A DNA stretch of 64,000 bases, taken from the NCBI RefSeq assembly GCF_964340395.1, contig NC_135551.1, positions 1-64,000 of the forward strand. The letters run 5' to 3'. The notes under the pieces are model-generated. The model made no database searches and was not told the DNA's origin. It was given only the letters and a program-made list of their open reading frames with translations. Position 1 is the first letter of the stretch, and every line of letters begins with the position of its first letter. Below, in pieces: positions 32,511 to 43,111 of this stretch. The translations under genes were made by a program, and so were the position numbers. This stretch comes from Glandiceps talaboti. Taxonomy: Eukaryota > Hemichordata > Enteropneusta > Spengelidae.

Positions 32511-33540
32511 TTACCCTACAGAACATGTGTACAAAATTTCGTTTGAATTGAGCCAGTCGTTTTGGAGAAAACGATGACACAGGCAGACACACAGACAGAC
32601 ACAAACACAGACTTCCACTAACTAATATATCTCTTCCTTACTGAAGAAAATATAAAAACAGCACGGCTTGCTATGCAGAGCGCTTCATGTGTCGCGTGAC
32701 CTGTTATCAGGTGACATTCACATACACATAGTTTGCTGACCCTACTAAACCTGCTCCGACGATAATCAATTTTCATCAGATTTCGGCGTAACTTCCATAA
32801 TTTCGAAATACAATATTGGTATTAGAGTAAGTTCTCTAAAAGTTTCAGAAAATGCTTTAATGTGTTAATAAAATTAGATGGCAAGAGTAACTACGTATAC
32901 TGCAGTACAATAGTGTGGTATGGGTAGCGCACACACTGTGTCAATGGAAGGCTCACACACAGTTGTGCACACGATACCATTGTGAAATGTAAGTACCTGT
33001 ACAGTGTTGTTATGAATTTACGATCATAAATAGTATCATTTGGGTAACCGTATGGATTTTTTTGTCAAAATTTCCTTATTTTGAAAATTCCACAGTGTTG
33101 TGGCATACACTAATTTCAACGTTGAGGATCAGCCGCCATTTATATTTAAGTTTGTTTATGTTCAGAATCGATGTGTTTTGTCCAATCAGAGAGGTGTTTT
33201 CTGATGATATAGAAGGTGAATATCAAATATCATGACTTTTAACGTGAATATCATGATGTTTAACGTCCCAGAAGTGATATTTTGCGTTAAATGTCACAAG
33301 GAGTGATTGATATGGGCATAGGTATATGATAATATAAATTATACCATGCACAAGCCAAGTTGAACAAAAATGTGGGACATGTGCTCATGTCGTGCTACAT
33401 CATGACAGTACTTGTCACTACAACGTGTGTCTAGGTCACTGGTTCTGCTGTGTTCAAAATATTGGTCAAAATGTTGAAAAATTGTCATTACTTTCCCCAA
33501 TATTTCTTTGATATTACTGGCCTTGGTATAATTATGTTAT
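32511..33540. other. No recognised gene
   Basis: Contains CAGACACA-type low complexity near 32580-32610 and no long frame. Confidence 0.45.
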
Positions 33541-33543
33541 TCT

Positions 33544-33675
33544 CCAATATTTTTCTTCATTCAGCCAGAAAATACTCTTGACCTAAGGGTTGTCACTACA
33601 AGTCACCAGATGAGTAGTGACAATGACCTCTTAGGCCAAGAGTATTTTCCTTGGCTGAACTAAGATAAATATTGG
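33544..33675. repeat. Hairpin (inverted-repeat) element of about 132 bp
   Basis: CCAATATTT, TTCAGCCA, AAAATACTCTTG, CCTAAGG and TTGTCACTAC on the left face GTAGTGACAA, CCTCTTAGG, CAAGAGTATTTT, TGGCTGAA and AAATATTGG on the right. Nearly the whole unit can fold on itself with a loop of about 20 bases. Consistent with a small MITE or a hairpin RNA source. Confidence 0.8.
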
Positions 33676-34019
33676 GGAACAACAAGTCCTCAAAAATATT
33701 TAACAGTTCTGGAGGTGAAATATCAATATGATGCTGAGTTTCCATGGTGATCTCATGTAGTACAATGTTTTATGTCAATGGTATCACATATACATTATAG
33801 GTTCATAGTCAGTGGAACTCAAATGATGACTTACTAAAGCATACAAGGTCACTTTTATAAGACCCATATCACTAAAACTATACATTTCAGTTTTACAGGT
33901 ACTGGAGTACTTTTTGCCAATATAAAAGGTTCACTACGTCAAACTATGAACACCTCTCTTGTAGTACTGGAAGAAACAGAAACATATTTTATGTTCTTAT
34001 CAGGGATTACTAATTTCTG

Positions 34020-34225
34020 TACAGGCTAGTGAGAATTGATAGATTTAAACCTTAGTAATGTTTCATTGTATTCCTGTAGTGTGAATTAATAGATTTAAAC
34101 CTTAGTAATGTTTCATCATATTCCTGTAGTGTGAATTAATATTTAAACCTTAGTAATGTTTCATCGTATTCCTGTAGTGAGAATTAATAGACTTAAACCT
34201 TGGTAATGTTTCATTGTCTTCCTGG
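34020..34225. repeat. Tandem repeat, about 58-bp unit, 4 copies
   Basis: The phrase TTTAAACCTTAGTAATGTTTC followed by TATTCCTGTAGTG recurs four times with small changes. Confidence 0.88.
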
Positions 34226-34445
34226 TATCATATTTATCACTGGTAGCTGGGTCCGACTCTATGATGTTGCCATAATTATCTTACCAACCTGCCTTGGACT
34301 TAATGTCTTGTATACATCACACACTTTCTCTAGTTTCAATGTTTGGCTAATGTTTGGTCTGAAATAAAGAAATATAAATATATTACTGGTCACCTATGTA
34401 GTTAAACTTCTGGTAGTAAAACAAATAAAAGCGCCAATGGCATTG

Positions 34446-34985
34446 TAGCACAACTGTTGCGAGTAAAAATGTATGTCTATTATGATTATGTGGTCTCATT
34501 GCGAGGCATATTTCCATACATTTTTTGAAGATGTATTCCCAAGCCTATCCATCCATGGTGTTATATCTGCAATATACACCATTATTTAACTGTTGCTATG
34601 GATGTGGTCTAGTTACAAGGCACATCTGAATATATTTCATTTTTGGAATGTTTTATTCATTTGCCTTCCCTTCACTTGTAATATATTGGCATTATGTCAT
34701 TGTTTACTTGTTGCTATGTTTACCTGTTTAGTGTGTTTTCAATTGCCCATCCATCCCTGTTGTATTTGCAATAAACATTATCATTTGACTGTTCCTAGTG
34801 GTCATGGTTGCTATGGCAACTTACACAAGCAAGACACACCCACAATTTGTAGACTAAGCCTCTTAGCATCATTACCAAATTTCATCCTCGAGTTTGAGAT
34901 TTAAAGTTCAATACCAAATCACTTGCATCATCCACAAGTCAGACAGACAGACTGACAGACTGACTTACTGACTGACTGACAGACT

Positions 34986-35017
<32 letters not shown>

Positions 35018-35700
35018 GGATTTTCCCTTGGACCAATGCATGATTCAATGAACATATTAATTAGTTGGAGAATGTTTCCAAGCAACCTCAAGGAGAGATT
35101 AAAACAACTCCACTGACATATAATTGTTATTTTATACCATATAAAATATTTAATGATTTAACAAGATCAATAAAACTATAAAACTTCTGCCTGTATACAA
35201 CAGAAGTACAATTTAATCTGCCTTTTTTGAAAAATCTATCATGATTTTAGCCCCAATTTGCATATCACTCATGGGATCATCATATCCCTTGATCTGTACA
35301 TCCCACGACACATGCCTGTGAAATTTCAGCCCAATCAGCCACACGCACTTTTTGAATTCAAGATTTTTCACCAAAAAGTGACATTTTTTATTCCACATTT
35401 GCATATCACTGATGGGATCACCATTTCATGGACAGTCCTTTTTGTACATACCCCTATCAACATCTTCAGGTGATTCCACCAAGCTATTTTCAAGTTCAAT
35501 TTTTTATTACCAAGATCACATTTTTTTGGACCCAAACAGACCTATGATGCGATCATTTTCCTTTGAACTATTCCCCAACTAGACATCACAAGTAATGTTT
35601 CCACCAAATACCTTGGCAATTGGTCCAGTGGTATTTGGTTTGTCATCCACACATACGCACACACGACAGATATATGGATGGACAGACACTGCACCATATA
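34446..35700. mobile_element. Family B element, diverged copy
   Basis: Starts with TAGCACAACTG at 34446-34456 preceded by GGCATTG, as in the complete copy. It then shows degenerate TTGCTATGG units, an AGAC tract (about 34937-35018), and the AATTTGCATATCACTCATGG and ACCAAATA phrases. The right inverted end is not clear; similarity fades after a short ACAC stretch near 35650-35665. Confidence 0.55.
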
Positions 35701-35876
35701 CCAGACACCCACCTTATAGCTTACTTTTGGGTGTCCCTCTGCTTCCCCTTGTGTATTACCAAGTAGATTAATTTGCACTCACTAGACCCTGTGAACCATT
35801 CCCTAGTGGTCACATGACTCTGACTAGCCAATCCCCAGTACACCTTGGTCTATAAAGAATACCGCCAATGGCGTTG

Positions 35877-36470
35877 TAGCACAACTGTATATTTTTTAAA
35901 AATGTTTATCCATATGCTAGTTCATGCTAACAATAGGTGTTCATTTGCTGAATCCAGTTGCCTATCCAACCATGTTGCTATCTTTGCAATATACGTGATC
36001 ATTTGGCTGTTGGGATTATTCATTCGTCTTTCAATTCCTGTTACCTTTGCAATATACGTGATCATTTGGCTGTTGCTATGGGCGTGGTCTTGTTGCTAGG
36101 CAAATTTACATACATTTTTTGAATGTTTATTCAATTGTCTATTAATCCCTGTTGTTATCTTTGTGAAATACACGACCCTTTGGCTGTTACTATGGGCGTG
36201 GTCATGGTTGCTAGGATATTTGCATACATTTTTTGAATGTTTACTCACTTGCCTACCAGAAGATGTTGTTATTTAACCAAAATATACTGCCATTTTGGTT
36301 GTTGCTAAGGGCGTGGTCATGGTTGCTAGGGCCAATTTTGTCAATGTGTTTAGAAGAAAATCTGCAGAATAACACTTTCAGAAACATCTCACCAAGTTTC
36401 AGACTCATTGACCAAGTACTTTTTGAGATATAAGTTTTTGACCAAAAATGAACATTTTTACACCTATCGC
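35877..36470. mobile_element. Family B element, 5' part only
   Basis: TAGCACAACTG at 35877-35887 followed by the TTTGGCTGTTGCTATGGGCG tandem units, close in sequence to 29739-30480. It stops abruptly near 36466, where the other copy continues AATTTGCATATCACT. Confidence 0.75.
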
Positions 36471-36541
36471 AAAAAAAGTGGGTATTAGTCTTATACAGAA
36501 ATTTATTTTGCTTACTTTTGGGTAAGCCTAGAATATGACAC

Positions 36542-36775
36542 CTACTCGGTGGAGGGAGTCTCCATGCTGAAAGGTGTAGTAATATTCTGAGCAGAACTGA
36601 TAGGACCTAGGGTAGACATCCTGTCTGCCTCTTGGGCCATGTCCCACAGGTAAAAGCTGGTGAATGAGTTCTTCCAGTGCCAGGTTCCTGCCTCTGTGAT
36701 TGACTTAATGGGTACGCCAGACCAGAGTGCCCAGGAAGTAGCCACTGCTCATACTTCATGAGCAATGTCTTTAGA
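36542..36775 (-). pseudogene. DIRS-type tyrosine recombinase fragment with a stop at the catalytic Arg
   Basis: On the minus strand the frame reads AHEV-stop-AVATSWALWSGVPIKSI, then TEAGTWHWKNSFTSFYLWDM. This resembles the C-terminal part of tyrosine recombinases of DIRS1-like retroelements: H-x-x-R, (A/S)SWA, a W block, then TF..FY with the nucleophilic Tyr. The codon at the conserved Arg of H-x-x-R is TGA (36749-36751), one CpG transition from CGA. Only this fragment is present; no DIRS RT or RNase H is seen nearby. Confidence 0.7.
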
Positions 36776-37560
36776 AATTAGAACTGTATGCTACTTTAAC
36801 TCTTTCACCACCAATGGCCTCATGGGATTGTTTGGTCTCCACCAGCCCCCTCACTACCATAGGGCGAGAGTGAGTGTGGTGTAATCAAATTGATATAAAA
36901 ATACTTACTGTTGCTCATTTTTGAAAAACAAGGTATCATTTCAATGTAAAATAAATTGTCTACATCATACTTGCAAATACATAAAGTCAAATGCCACACA
37001 CACACACACAACCGAAATATGGATTAAAGTAATAAAATATTAATAAAACAAACATGAGTTGTTTATTCATTGACATATCACAAATAAACACAATATTTAT
37101 GTTACAAACAAATTTCAAAATACTAACATTTATGTTCCTACAAAACTGTATACTGGTTAAATGGTCAAAATTGGCGAACATTTGGCAGAAAATTTTAATC
37201 GTATTAAATTTGAATGAAAATAATTACTAATCCGAAAGATCTGAATTCGTTGCCTCAAGACCTTCTGAAAAGTGAGCTTCTGTAAATATATTTCAATATT
37301 TGACAAGACGCCAAAAAATTATCTCATAATTTATTATCTAAATCGGTAAAAAGTGCAAGCAGGTGGGAAAAAAAATAATGACTCTCCACCAATCTTCCAA
37401 GCCCCCCCCCCCCCCCCCCCCCAGGATATCGAAGGTTTTTTTCAGATTCACTCTGTCAAGAATTTTGCCTTGCTATATTGGTAATGTTAGTTTTATTTAG
37501 TTCGAATGTTCCGTTGAAAAAAACCCATAAACTTAGAGTGCCAATAAAAATGAGTAGTAT
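36776..37560. other. No recognised gene; poly-C tract at 37402-37422
   Basis: AT-rich sequence with an (AC)n at about 36996-37010 and a 20-base C run. No motif is seen. Confidence 0.45.
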
Positions 37561-40280
37561 ACAAGCGACCTATCGGTCAGAATAGCTCCGCTGTTTTTTT
37601 TTAATTTAATTTTTTATTTTGGTGACATGTAGAAGTGGTTCAGTTCTTCAGCTCTTCACTATGCAGTTTTGTTTTAGCGATGTAATAAAGTGGTTAGTGG
37701 TTTCATATGATGTCTCACTATAAAACACATTTTACACAGAAGTTGATAATGTATTTTAAAATATTTTACTCTTATACCATAGTCACCATTTTATAACAAG
37801 AATCTACTGTTATGAAAAATTGCACAAAATCTCAGAAAAAAATGACTGGGAAATGCACACAAGAAAAAGAAAAAAAGAGGATTTTGAGGTTGGCTATAAA
37901 TAATTCCAGTGTCTTACAGCTTTAACCCTGGAAAATTTTAATGATGAATGAAATAAACTAGGGATCTAAAATAATTTTGAGGCAATTTGAATTTCAATTT
38001 TCTAACAAATTTACCAAGTCAACAACATTCAACTTGTACTAGTTGTAGTAGATATATATAGGGAAGAAATGTATTAATCGCCAAGTACCCGGAAGAGAGT
38101 CATTCTCAGCCATACGTTACCTTTCACAAAGAAAACACAACGAAATGGTTGAAGTGATCTTTTTTTTATTTCTTTTCATCACAACAACAAAATCTGCGTG
38201 ATCAAAAGTGTTGTAAACTAAACCAGAAAGAATTATCGGACTGGCTAAACTTCCCGATGAACTGGAGTAAGGTCCAAGTCCAAGTAAGCCTCGATAGTAC
38301 TATAGTATTAGTACGTGAGAAAATCGTCTCAAACTAGCGATACAACTTTCAAAATATAACTTGACATGTCTTCATTTCTTAGAGTTATACAATTCAAGAC
38401 AGGTTTTCACTCGAAAACAACAATTCTGTGAATAATGACACTCTGAACGCAGCGATTTCTCGGACGATGTTACCACTGTAACGTATGGCTGACAACGACT
38501 TGCTTCCGGGTTAGTCCCTCGTGCATCCGGGTACTTGGGATTGTCGCCGTACGGAAACTAAGATGGCGATTAATAAATACACCGTCTGATATTTTAATTT
38601 ACGGAGTTTCTTGTGACCGTCGCCTGTCAGCAGACTCGGCCAATTTTTTTTTCATCATTCCATTGTATTTAAACCTTGTACTTGACATTTCCAAATATTT
38701 ATAATTCTCAACAAAATACCTCAACATGCCTCACTTCGCTTGTACTCAAAGCAGCCCCGGTATGATCACTGACATGACTAGAGAGAACCTTTTCGGATTT
38801 ACATGTAAAACGGGGAAAGATACGCAAAACATAATGCAAAGTCTGAAGCCAAATTAAAGTTGTAATTATTTTAATTATTTTTACTTGCCAAATATTTGCA
38901 TTTTGGAAATGGCAAGACACGTTCATGTCGTTTAACTTTACATGTGAACTGTCGGCCAATAAACGAAGTTTGGTCGATTCACAGTCGGCAGTGAGACTGC
39001 TCTTGCATAACTTCAATCGCATGCCTAGGCATGCCTTCCTTACGCAAGTTGTCTTAATTCTGGTTCACTGTCACTCCAAATTGCACGACAATATAGAATT
39101 AATCACAAGTTACATGTTATCTGAAAACATCTCACTTTTATAGTGGGTCTGAAGTGTGATTTTAGTGAGTACCAAGAACGTCCTGTGTTGTTACTTGCTG
39201 TGGAAAATCGCCCGGTCAAACTAGGTCAGCTTCAGCTTCTGGTCAAATCAGTCGTTTTCTACCGAAAATTCTTGAACCGGAGCGTTACACAACGATCCTA
39301 CTAAATTTACTTGCCATAGTTATTTAAAACACATAAAAATCCACCTTTTTGTGAAATTTGTAAAACTTTCCGGTCCGTATTAAGGAAACTACTAGGGTAG
39401 TATGAGCGAAAAACCGGGTCGAGGTTTCAGGGCCTCAAGTATGTGTCCTGAATTCGTCGGAAATTTGGTATTCCTAAATGTAATTCCAAAATTTGTGTTG
39501 CTGGTACGAAAGAAAAGATGTCAGTTGAGGTTAAGGCGTTTACAGTATCTAAAATGGTGGACTCTAGTGAAAGTTATGGCGAGTTGAAAATACCCAAAAA
39601 TAAGGCCTGTGAGCAGCCATTCAAAGTGTAATAGTCGCAAACTGAAGGATAGAGTATGCAAATGAGGATGTTGCGGACTGGCTGATTATGTAGAAGGGGT
39701 GCAGAATTTGAATTTGAAGTTTACAACCCTGTTTCGAACAAACGCTTGTCATTTGGGCGCCCAATGCGTAGAATTATGACTATAGCACATATTACATTGC
39801 TTGTTTGACGTCAATAGTGTCTTTTGAAAAGTGGCAGTTTACTTAAAGTCTCGTCGACTGATTTCCAATATGGCGTCGGTCATAATGCTCATTAACATAT
39901 TCAATTTTTTTTCAAATTACAAAAAAAAAATCATAAAAAATAAAAATGAAATTAACAAATCTAAGTAAGCTACCCTCTGTGCACCAACACACCAGATATC
40001 AAAGCAATCTGATAAGTAGTATTCGAGGAGATGATGAAAATGTCATTTTTTGAAAAAAAATCATAAAAAATTGAAAATGGCACGAATCAACTTGGCATGA
40101 ACAAATCTGAATAGCCTCCCCCAAGGGAACATGCACACTAAATATCGAAGAATTCTGATTGTCACTTTCGGAGAAGATGATGAAAATATAAAAATTTGAC
40201 GGACACCAATGATTCCACCTGTACTCTATACAACCTATACCTAAAGCTACGCTTTCAGCTTTCGCTGACAGTGGAGCTAA
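37561..40280. mobile_element. Family A element, copy A1 (tandem array 1)
   Basis: Starts CAAGCGACCTATCGGTCAG and ends TTTCGCTGACAGTGGAGCTA. TAGCTCCGCTGT near the left end is the inverse of ACAGCGGAGCTA at the right end of other copies. Frames of up to 104 codons (38708-39022, minus) recur only because the copies are nearly identical, and no domain is recognisable. An inner inverted repeat at about 38075-38585 suggests a nested insertion. The right third has a loose period of about 120-150 bp built on AAATCATAAAAAAT and ACCAAATATC phrases. Confidence 0.85.
38075..38585. mobile_element. Inverted-repeat element nested in family A
   Basis: ATTAATCGCC, AAGTACCCGGAAG and CCATACGTTAC on the left (38077-38120) face GTAACGTATGG, CTTCCGGGT, CGGGTACTT and GGCGATTAAT on the right (38478-38573). 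In A3-A6 the left arm also has CATCTTAGTTTCCGTACGGC, matching the right arm of A1. The arms are therefore about 80-110 bp in full copies, with deletions inside the A1 and A2 left arm. Confidence 0.75.
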
Positions 40281-40340
40281 AAATATGACAGTTCTGGGCC
40301 ACTTTTCGACAACCCCCCTTTTTCACCCTTTTAACTTTAA
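40281..40340. repeat. 60-bp linker between A1 and A2
   Basis: A segment starting AAATATGACAGTTCTGGGCC recurs between A2 and A3 (43052-43111) with one visible change. The repeating unit of the array is therefore about 2.77 kb. Confidence 0.9.
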
Positions 40341-43051
40341 ACAAGCGACCTATCGGTCAGAATAGCTCCGCTGTTTTTTTTTTAATTTTATTTTTTATTT
40401 TGGTGACATGTAGAAGTGGTTCAGTTCTTCAGCTCTTCACTATGCAGTTTTGTTTTAGCGATGCAATAAAGTGGTTAGTGGTTTCATATGATGTCTCACT
40501 ATAAAACACATTTTACACAGAAGTTGGTAATGTATTGTACTTTTATACCATAGTCACCATTTTATAACAAAAATCTACTGTTATGAAAAATTGCACAAAA
40601 TCTCAGAAAAAAAATGACTGGGAAATGCACACAAGAAAAAGAAAAAAAGAGGATTTTGAGGTTGGCTATAAATAATTCCAGTGTCTTACAGCTTTAACCC
40701 TGGAAAATTTTAATGATGAATGAAATAAACTAGGGATCTAAAATAATTTTGAGGCAATTTGAATTTCAATTTTCTAACAAATTTACCAAGTCAACAACAT
40801 TCAACTTGTACTAGTTGTAGTAGATATATATAGGGAAGAAATGTATTAATCGCCAAGTACCCGGAAGAGAGTCATTCTCAGCCATACGTTACCTTTCACA
40901 AAGAAAACACAACGAAATGGTTGAAGTGATCTTTTTTTTATTTCTTTTCATCACAACAACAAAATCTGCGTGATCAAAAGTGTTGTAAACTAAACCAGAA
41001 AGAATTATCGGACTGGCTAAACTTCCCGATGAACTGGAGTAAGGTCCAAGTCCAAGTAAGCCTCGATAGTACTATAGTATTAGTACGTGAGAAAATCGTC
41101 TCAAACTAGCGATACAACTTTCAAAATATAACTTGACATGTCTTCATTTGTTAGAGTTATACAATTCAAGACAGGTTTTCACTCGAAAACAACAATTCTG
41201 TGAATAATGACACTCTGAACGCAGCGATTTCTCGGACGATGTTACCACTGTAACGTATGGCTGACAACGACTTGCTTCCGGGTTAGTCCCTCGTGCATCC
41301 GGGTACTTGGGATTGTCGCCGTACGGAAACTAAGATGGCGATTAATAAATACACCGTCTGATATTTTAATTTACGGAGTTTCTTGTGACCGTCGCCTGTC
41401 AGCAGACTCGGCCAATTTTTTTTTCATCATTCCATTGTATTTAAACCTTGTACTTGACATTTCCAAATATTTATAATTCTCAACAAAATACCTCAACATG
41501 CCTCACTTCGCTTGTACTCAAAGCAGCCCCGGTATGATCACTGACATGACTAGAGAGAACCTTTTCGGATTTACATGTAAAACGGGGAAAGATACGCAAA
41601 ACATAATGCAAAGTCTGAAGCCAAATTAAAGTTGTAATTATTTTAATTATTTTTACTTGCCAAATATTTGCATTTTGGAAATGGCAAGACACGTTCATGT
41701 CGTTTAACTTTACATGTGAACTGTCGGCCAATAAACGAAGTTTGGTCGATTCACAGTCGGCAGTGAGACTGCTCTTGCATAACTTCAATCGCATGCCTAG
41801 GCATGCCTTCCTTACGCAAGTTGTCTTAATTCTGGTTCACTGTCACTCCAAATTGCACGACAATATAGAATTAATCACAAGTTACATGTTATCTGAAAAC
41901 ATCTCACTTTTATAGTGGGTCTGAAGTGTGATTTTAGTGAGTACCAAGAACGTCCTGTGTTGTTACTTGCTGTGGAAAATCGCCCGGTCAAACTAGGTCA
42001 GCTTCAGCTTCTGGTCAAATCAGTCGTTTTCTACCGAAAATTCTTGAACCGGAGCGTTACACAACGATCCTACTAAATTTACTTGCCATAGTTATTTAAA
42101 ACACATAAAAATCCACCTTTTTGTGAAATTTGTAAAACTTTCCGGTCCGTATTAAGGAAACTACTAGGGTAGTATGAGCGAAAAACCGGGTCGAGGTTTC
42201 AGGGCCTCAAGTATGTGTCCTGAATTCGTCGGAAATTTGGTATTCCTAAATGTAATTCCAAAATTTGTGTTGCTGGTACGAAAGAAAAGATGTCAGTTGA
42301 GGTTAAGGCGTTTACAGTATCTAAAATGGTGGACTCTAGTGAAAGTTATGGCGAGTTGAAAATACCCAAAAATAAGGCCTGTGAGCAGCCATTCAAAGTG
42401 TAATAGTCGCAAACTGAAGGATAGAGTATGCAAATGAGGATGTTGCGGACTGGCTGATTATGTAGAAGGGGTGCAGAATTTGAATTTGAAGTTTACAACC
42501 CTGTTTCGAACAAACGCTTGTCATTTGGGCGCCCAATGCGTAGAATTATGACTATAGCACATATTACATTGCTTGTTTGACGTCAATAGTGTCTTTTGAA
42601 AAGTGGCAGTTTACTTAAAGTCTCGTCGACTGATTTCCAATATGGCGTCGGTCATAATGCTCATTAACATATTCAATTTTTTTTCAAATTACAAAAAAAA
42701 ATCATAAAAAATAAAAATGAAATTAACAAATCTAAGTAAGCTACCCTCTGTGCACCAACACACCAGATATCAAAGCAATCTGATAAGTAGTATTCGAGGA
42801 GATGATGAAAATGTCATTTTTTGAAAAAAAATCATAAAAAATTGAAAATGGCACGAATCAACTTGGCATGAACAAATCTGAATAGCCTCCCCCAAGGGAA
42901 CATGCACACCAAATATCGAAGAATTCTGACTGTCACTTTCGGAGAAGATGATGAAAATATAAAAATTTGACGGACACCAATGATTCCACCTGTACTCTAT
43001 ACAACCTATACCTAAAGCTACGCTTTCAGCTTTCGCTGACAGTGGAGCTAA
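40341..43051. mobile_element. Family A element, copy A2
   Basis: Nearly identical to A1 over its whole length. A visible difference is a short deletion around GTATTGTACTTTTAT (40532) relative to A1. Confidence 0.9.
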
Positions 43052-43111
43052 AAATATGACAGTTCTGGGCCACTTTACGACAACCCCCCTTTTTCACCCT
43101 TTTAACTTTAA

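Noticed and set aside
38708-39022. 104-codon frame conserved exactly between A1 and A2 (also 41480-41794)
   Set aside because: The conservation is only due to recent tandem duplication; in A4-A6 the same region has a different length and altered frame.
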